Source: Pseudofrankia asymbiotica (GTDB lineage: Bacteria; Actinomycetota; Actinomycetes; Frankiales; Frankiaceae). Taken from it: 10,017 nt of DNA. Location of the stretch: assembly GCF_001983105.1 (NCBI RefSeq), contig NZ_MOMC01000022.1, positions 139,118-149,134 of the forward strand, read 5' to 3'. The position numbers and the translations under genes are program-made. Positions 6,289-10,017 of the stretch are shown piece after piece. Positions within the stretch are counted from its first letter, which is position 1. Every line of letters begins with the position of its first letter. The notes under the pieces were generated by a model. That model saw only the letters and a program-made list of their open reading frames with translations. It had not been told where the DNA came from and did not search any database.

Positions 6289-6723
6289 ATGGACCTGCAG
6301 GCGCTCGCGGACAAGCTCGAGATCCAGGAGCAGCTGGCGCGGTATGCCCGCGGCGTGGACACGAACGACTTCGACCTGTGGAAGTCGGTGTTCACCCCCG
6401 AGGCGGTCATCGACTACACGTCGACGTCGAGCAGCCTGCCTGTCGGTAAGCGCGACGAGATGGCGGCCTGGCTCGCCAAGGGCATGGGCCCGATGCCGTG
6501 GAAGATCCACTACGTGACCAACGTGGAGATCGACCTCGACGGCGACCGGGCCAAGGTGATCGCCCAGTTCTACAACCCGATGCAGGTGCCGGGCCTGGCC
6601 GAGCCGAGCTTCTGCGGCGGCTACTACTTCCACGACTTCGTGCGCACGCCGGACGGCTGGAAGAGCGAGAAGCTCACCGAGGAGCTCGTCTGGTTCGTCA
6701 ACAAGCCGGGCGGCGTGGACTGA
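6289..6723 (+). CDS. SnoaL/NTF2-like fold protein (scytalone dehydratase-like family)
   Basis: This 144-residue cytoplasmic protein of the alpha+beta cone fold shared by SnoaL-like cyclases, ketosteroid isomerases and dehydratases has an N-terminal helix pair (IQEQLARYARGVDTNDFDLW) followed by FTPEAVIDY, then WKIHYVTNVEIDLDGDRA. Asp24, His74 and Asn78 are at positions that this family often uses in the active-site cone (alignment by eye). A clear AGGAG lies 5 nt before the ATG. It is downstream of and co-oriented with the SDR, probably in one operon. Such proteins frequently sit in sterol/polyketide catabolic clusters as isomerases, dehydratases or hydratases, but the reaction here cannot be assigned. 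The final codons and the stop lie in an 11-bp tandem repeat. Confidence 0.85.
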   Translation: MDLQALADKLEIQEQLARYARGVDTNDFDLWKSVFTPEAVIDYTSTSSSLPVGKRDEMAAWLAKGMGPMPWKIHYVTNVEIDLDGDRAKVIAQFYNPMQVPGLAEPSFCGGYYFHDFVRTPDGWKSEKLTEELVWFVNKPGGVD

Positions 6724-6747
6724 GCGTGGACTGAGCATGGACTGAGC
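6715..6747. repeat. 11-bp tandem triplication across the SnoaL-like stop codon
   Basis: The unit GTGGACTGAGC occurs at 6715-6725 and 6726-6736, then as ATGGACTGAGC at 6737-6747. Each unit carries a TGA. The first supplies the gene's last codons and stop, and the others lie in the 50-bp gap before the convergent SDR. Confidence 0.85.
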
Positions 6748-6773
6748 GCGGTCACGGCCAGGCGCGGCGCCGG

Positions 6774-7541
6774 TCAGTGTCCGCTCATGCCGCCGTCGAC
6801 GGCCAGGGTGGTTCCGGTGATGAAGGAGGCGCCGGCGCCGGCCAGGAAGACGACGGCGGCGTCCAGCTCGTGCTGCTCGCCGAGCCGGCCCAGCGGGCTG
6901 GTGTTGGCGATGAACGTCATCAGCTGGTCCTTCGGGATGTCGGCGGTCATCTCGCTGGCGAAGTAGCCAGGCGCGATCGCGTTGACCCGGATTCCCTTGC
7001 GGCCGGACCACTGCTGTGACAGGTCGCGGGTCAGGCCGATCAGCCCGGCCTTGCTGGCGGCGTAGGCGGCCTGGGGGGCGTAGGACTTGATGAGCGCGAG
7101 AACGCTCGAGATGTTGATGATGCTCGAACCCGGTCGCATGACCCGCGCGCACGCCTGCGCGGCCCAGTACGCGCCGTTGAGATTGACGTCGATGACCTGG
7201 CGGAACTCGTCGGGCTTCTCGCGCAGGGCGGGTACCGCGGTGCCGATGCCGGCGTTGTTGACCAGGATGTCGATCTGGCCGAACTCGGCGACGGCCGCCT
7301 CGGCGAGGGCGGTGCACTGGTCGGGATCGCTGACGTCGGTGGCGACCGTGAGCGCGCGCCGGCCCGTCGCCCGTACCGCGTCCGCGACCTCGCCGAGCTT
7401 GTCGGCCCGGCGGGCGGCGACGACGACGTCGGCGCCGGCCTGGCCGAGCGCGCGGGCGAACCCGGCGCCGAGGCCGGAGCTCGCGCCGGTGACGACGGCG
7501 ACCCGGCCGTCCAGCCGGAACAGGTCCAGAACATTGATCAT
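6774..7541 (-). CDS. Short-chain dehydrogenase/reductase (SDR), FabG-like
   Basis: This 255-residue classical SDR has TGASSGLG at 18-25, NNAG at 95-98, N120, S146, Y160 and K164 (YAASK), and the C-terminal ITGTTLAVDGGM. Arg44-Arg45 after beta-2 (VAARR) suggests NADP(H) rather than NAD(H), unlike the other SDR in this window. It starts at the ATG at 7541, with GAGGA 12 nt upstream, which is rather long. It lies downstream of the kinase and acyl-CoA dehydrogenase genes on the same strand, separated from them by 75 bp that contain an AT-rich palindrome. It may therefore be co-transcribed or have its own promoter. By context it could act on a 3-hydroxy- or 3-oxoacyl-CoA product of the kinase/ACAD step, as an SDR does in the Pseudomonas levulinate operon. 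This role is inferred only. Confidence 0.92.
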   Translation of the reverse strand: MINVLDLFRLDGRVAVVTGASSGLGAGFARALGQAGADVVVAARRADKLGEVADAVRATGRRALTVATDVSDPDQCTALAEAAVAEFGQIDILVNNAGIGTAVPALREKPDEFRQVIDVNLNGAYWAAQACARVMRPGSSIINISSVLALIKSYAPQAAYAASKAGLIGLTRDLSQQWSGRKGIRVNAIAPGYFASEMTADIPKDQLMTFIANTSPLGRLGEQHELDAAVVFLAGAGASFITGTTLAVDGGMSGH

Positions 7542-7591
7542 GACTTGGCTGGTTCCTCGGTAGTCCTGATGTGACGGCTGCCGGCCGCGCG

Positions 7592-7607
7592 AAGAAAGAT
7601 CATTCTT
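7592..7607. promoter_or_regulatory. AT-rich near-perfect palindrome upstream of the SDR
   Basis: AAGAAAGATCATTCTT is a 16-bp palindrome with one mismatched pair, flanked by CGCG on both sides. It lies 51-66 bp upstream of the minus-strand SDR start and just past the kinase stop. In so GC-rich a genome this stands out. It is a candidate operator, or part of a weak terminator between the kinase and SDR genes. Confidence 0.35.
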
Positions 7608-7616
7608 GCGCGCCCG

Positions 7617-8636
7617 TCAGCCCTTCAGCGCGCGCAGGCCGGCCGCGGCCAGCGGCGCCGTCGCCTCGCCGACCACCTCGAACCCGTCGCCGCGGGTCAC
7701 ACCCTGCAGGTACCGGGCGTGAATGCCTTCCGCGATGACCGCCGCCTTGAAGTAGCCGAGAGCGAGGTAGAACGAGAAGCCGCTCAGGTCCCGGCCGGTG
7801 AGGGTGGCGTAACGGTCGAGCAGCCCGTCCGCTCCCGGCAGGCGCGGACTGGTCGACGCCGCCGAGCCGGTGAGCACCGGGGCGAACGCCGGGTCCGAGT
7901 AGGCGAGGTGCAGGCCCAGGTCGGCGAGCGGGTCGCCGAGCGCGGCCATCTCCCAGTCCACCACCGCCCGGACGTCTGCCGGGTCGTCGGGGGAAAGGAT
8001 GACGTTGTCGATGCGGAAGTCGCCATGCAGGATCGAGACGCCGGACTCCGCCGGCTGGATCGCGGCGAGCCGGGTGTGCAGGGTGTCGATGTCGGGCAGC
8101 GGCCGGGTGCCGACCCGTTGCCACTGGTCGTTCCACCGCCGGATCTGGCGGCCCAGATAGCCCCGCGGGCGGCCGAACGCCCCCAGTCCGACCGCCTCGG
8201 GGTCGAGGGCGTGCAGCCGGGCCAGCACGTCGATCAGCGCGTACGCGCAGCGGTCGATGTCGGCCTGGGGCAGGGCGTGCAGCTCGTCCTCGGTGCGGAT
8301 GACCGGACCGGAGACGTACTCGACGAGGGCGAAGGGCACGCCCAGCGTCTCGCCCTCGTCGTGGGCGACGGCGCGGGGCACGGGGACGTCGGTCCCTGAC
8401 AGCGCCGCCATCACGCGGTACTCGCGCAGCACGTCGTGCGCCGACGGGGTGAGCCCGCCCAGCGGCGGCCGGCGCAGCACCCAGCGCGTCGTCCCGTCGG
8501 TGAGCAGGTAGGTCAGGTTCGACCGGCCCCCGGTCAGGAGCCTGGCGTCCAGGTTGCCCTGGAATCCAGGCACCGCGACGGCGAGGAACCGCTCGAGCGC
8601 GGGAAGGTCGAGCCCTTCGACGGCGGTGGGGCTCAT
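7617..8636 (-). CDS. APH-fold phosphotransferase, ACAD10/11 kinase-domain type
   Basis: This 339-residue aminoglycoside-phosphotransferase/choline-kinase-fold enzyme has the nucleotide-side N-lobe GGRSNLTYLL (36-45) and WVLRRPP (52-58). The catalytic-loop motif HGDFRIDN is at 204-211 (Asp206 as base, Asn211 for metal), and the metal-binding Asp227 is in VVDWE. The C-terminal segment LGYFKAAVIAEGIHARYL closely resembles the kinase half of vertebrate ACAD11 as I recall it. The ATG at 8636 overlaps the stop of the upstream acyl-CoA dehydrogenase (ATGA), so the two are almost certainly translated together. In ACAD10/11 and in the lva levulinate operon, a kinase of this type phosphorylates the 4-hydroxyl of a hydroxyacyl-CoA. 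That activity is the best guess here, and antibiotic resistance is unlikely. No small LvaB-like partner is seen. Confidence 0.9.
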   Translation of the reverse strand: MSPTAVEGLDLPALERFLAVAVPGFQGNLDARLLTGGRSNLTYLLTDGTTRWVLRRPPLGGLTPSAHDVLREYRVMAALSGTDVPVPRAVAHDEGETLGVPFALVEYVSGPVIRTEDELHALPQADIDRCAYALIDVLARLHALDPEAVGLGAFGRPRGYLGRQIRRWNDQWQRVGTRPLPDIDTLHTRLAAIQPAESGVSILHGDFRIDNVILSPDDPADVRAVVDWEMAALGDPLADLGLHLAYSDPAFAPVLTGSAASTSPRLPGADGLLDRYATLTGRDLSGFSFYLALGYFKAAVIAEGIHARYLQGVTRGDGFEVVGEATAPLAAAGLRALKG

Positions 8637-9826
8637 CGGGCCGCCGCCGTGGTGTGACGGCGCAGGACCCGGCGGGCGATGGCCCACCGGTGGGTCTCGG
8701 ACGGGCCGTCGTAGATCCGGAACGGGCGCACCTCGCGCAGGAACCGGCCGAGCGGGATGTCCCCGGACACCCCGAGTGACCCGCAGATCTGCAGTGACCG
8801 GTCGACCACCCGCCAGATCGCCTCGGCGCAGAACGTCTTGGCGATCGCGGTGGACTGGGCGCCCGAGCGGCCCTGGTCCAGCTCCCAGCTCGCCTGGAGG
8901 ATGAGGCCGCGGGCGGCGGCGATGTCGATCTCGCTGTCGGCGATCATCTGCTGCACCATGCCCAGCTCGCCGAGCCGGGAGCCGAACAGCTCCCGCTCGC
9001 CGGCCCGGCGGACCGCGATGTCGCGGGCGTGGTTGGCGATGCCCAGCCAGCGCATGCAGTGCGTCATCCGCGCCGGGCCGAGGCGGACCTGCGCGTAGCG
9101 GAAGCCCTCGTCGACCTCGCCGAGCACCGCGTCGGCGGGCACGTCGCAGTTGTCGAAGAGCACCTCGGCGTGACCGCCGTAGAGGGTCTCGTCGAGCGTC
9201 TCGATATGCCGCACGATCTTCATGCCGGGGTTGTCCGCGTCGACGAGGAACATCGTCGCGCCGCCCTCGTCCCCGGCGGCGCCCGAGGTGCGGGCCATGC
9301 AGATCGCGAACCCCGCGCCGTCGGCCCCGGTGATGAACCACTTGCGCCCGTTGATGCGCCACCCGCCGTCGACCCGCTCGGCCCGGGTGGCCAGCGCGCG
9401 GGGATCCGAGCCGGCTCCCGGGGCGGGTTCCGTCATCGCGAAGCAGGACCTGATCTCGCCGGCCGCCAGCGGGCGCAGGTAGCGCTCCTTCTGCGCGGGC
9501 GTCGCTATCAGCTCCAGCATGTGCATGTTGCCCTCGTCGGGCGCGGCGATGTTGAGGGCCAGCGGGCCGAGCAGGGCGTACCCGGCCTCCTCGAACACGG
9601 CGGCCCGGCCGCGCATGCCCAGCCCGTGGCCGCCGTACTCGGGGGCGACGTGCGGCGCGAACAGGCCCGCGCCGCGCGCCGCGTCCTGCAGCTCGCGGCG
9701 CACCGCCTCCGACGGCGTGGCGGCCGCGTGGCGTTGCTCGACCGGGAGCACCACCTCGCGGACGAACCGCGCGGTCCGCTCGGCCAGGTCCGCGACGGCG
9801 GGTTCAGGGGAGAGATCGATGGCCAT
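8633..9826 (-). CDS. Acyl-CoA dehydrogenase, ACAD10/11 (LvaC-like) subfamily
   Basis: This 397-residue enzyme starts at the ATG at 9826, with GAGGAG 4 nt upstream. The FAD signature FAMTEPAPGAGSD lies at 129-141. The run GFRYAQVRLGPARMTHCMR (241-259) and the ending VRPFRIYDGPSETH (366-379) follow the ACAD10/11 pattern (RLGPGRxxHCMR and ADGPDEVH, recalled) more closely than short- or medium-chain ACADs. The YEGT catalytic glutamate is replaced by Asp373 (YDGP). In this subfamily, the flavin enzyme works with the kinase on 4-phospho-acyl-CoA rather than, or besides, ordinary desaturation. It is followed directly by the kinase with a 4-bp overlap and preceded 20 bp away by another dehydrogenase. 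Subfamily placement is by eye and the substrate is unknown. Confidence 0.92.
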   Translation of the reverse strand: MAIDLSPEPAVADLAERTARFVREVVLPVEQRHAAATPSEAVRRELQDAARGAGLFAPHVAPEYGGHGLGMRGRAAVFEEAGYALLGPLALNIAAPDEGNMHMLELIATPAQKERYLRPLAAGEIRSCFAMTEPAPGAGSDPRALATRAERVDGGWRINGRKWFITGADGAGFAICMARTSGAAGDEGGATMFLVDADNPGMKIVRHIETLDETLYGGHAEVLFDNCDVPADAVLGEVDEGFRYAQVRLGPARMTHCMRWLGIANHARDIAVRRAGERELFGSRLGELGMVQQMIADSEIDIAAARGLILQASWELDQGRSGAQSTAIAKTFCAEAIWRVVDRSLQICGSLGVSGDIPLGRFLREVRPFRIYDGPSETHRWAIARRVLRRHTTAAAR

Positions 9827-9846
9827 GGGGCTCCTCAGGTGGCCGG

Positions 9847-10017
9847 CTAGGCGCGGGGCAGGCCGAGCACCCGCTCGGCGATGATGGTGCGCTGGATCTC
9901 CGAGGTGCCGCCGGCGATCGTCCCGGAGAACGTGCGGGCGTAGCGCTCGAACCATCCGCTGACGTAGGCCTCCAGGCTCAGGTGGGGCAGCCGGGCCGTG
10001 AGCGCCGGGTGGTCGAG
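9847..10017 (-). CDS. Acyl-CoA dehydrogenase, C-terminal fragment (continues past right edge)
   Basis: The last 56 codons and the TAG stop (9847-9849) are visible; the rest lies beyond the window. The sequence TIAGGTSEIQRTIIAERVLG followed by LPRA is the C-terminal hallmark of acyl-CoA dehydrogenases. The base-position glutamate of YEGT is again glycine (AGGT), as in the dehydrogenase at 2855-4198, which implies a catalytic residue elsewhere in the unseen part. It ends 20 bp before the next dehydrogenase start, so it is probably the first visible gene of the same operon and could be a subunit or a parallel enzyme. Confidence 0.88.
   Translation of the reverse strand, partial: LDHPALTARLPHLSLEAYVSGWFERYARTFSGTIAGGTSEIQRTIIAERVLGLPRA

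Noticed and set aside
7617..8636. Aminoglycoside resistance kinase
   Set aside because: The fold is shared, but the closest recalled pattern is the ACAD10/11 kinase domain, and the gene is translationally coupled to an acyl-CoA dehydrogenase.
8637..9362. A 242-codon upstream extension of the kinase frame
   Set aside because: The extension is Arg/Gly-rich and lies antiparallel in frame sense to nothing known. It is an out-of-frame reading of the dehydrogenase gene, and the kinase begins at the ATGA overlap. The pair is therefore not a true fusion protein.

Overview
The window is about 70% G+C by eye, with strong third-position G/C bias, GTG as well as ATG starts, GGAG-type ribosome sites and many fatty-acid/CoA-type enzymes. 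That fits a high-GC soil actinobacterium. A Frankia-like or other Mycobacteriales/Frankiales relative is plausible, but the genus is an inference, not something read directly. No rRNA, tRNA, CRISPR array, insertion sequence or phage gene was seen.

Layout: (1) Positions 1-692, minus strand, hold a TetR-family regulator that runs off the left edge. It is divergent from an MFS drug:proton-antiporter-like exporter (830-2431, plus). Palindromes between the two look like regulator-controlled operators. (2) Positions 2432-2854 form a gene-free stretch packed with direct and inverted copies of one repeat, including a perfect 22-bp inverted repeat, followed by a terminator-like hairpin. (3) Positions 2855-5340, minus strand, hold two overlapping acyl-CoA dehydrogenase genes with complementary motif content, as expected for a heteromeric FadE-type enzyme. 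(4) Positions 5490-6723, plus strand and divergent from these, hold a short-chain dehydrogenase and a SnoaL/NTF2-fold protein. (5) Positions 6774-10017, minus strand, run in transcription order: a partial acyl-CoA dehydrogenase (cut by the right edge), an ACAD10/11-type acyl-CoA dehydrogenase, an APH-fold kinase overlapping it by 4 bp, and, after a 75-bp gap holding an AT-rich palindrome, a second short-chain dehydrogenase.

Taken together, region 3-5 looks like a catabolic island for oxidation of an acyl-CoA chain. The most interesting part is the kinase plus ACAD10/11-like pair. In animals these two domains are fused in one protein, and in the Pseudomonas levulinate (lva) pathway they are separate genes that process 4-hydroxyacyl-CoA through a phosphorylated intermediate. 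The adjacent dehydrogenases could then oxidise hydroxyacyl products. The actual substrate cannot be told from the sequence.

A second recurring theme is short tandem duplication. Three genes carry a near-perfect 24-bp (8-codon) duplication in a low-complexity terminal extension, and another carries an 11-bp triplication across its stop codon.
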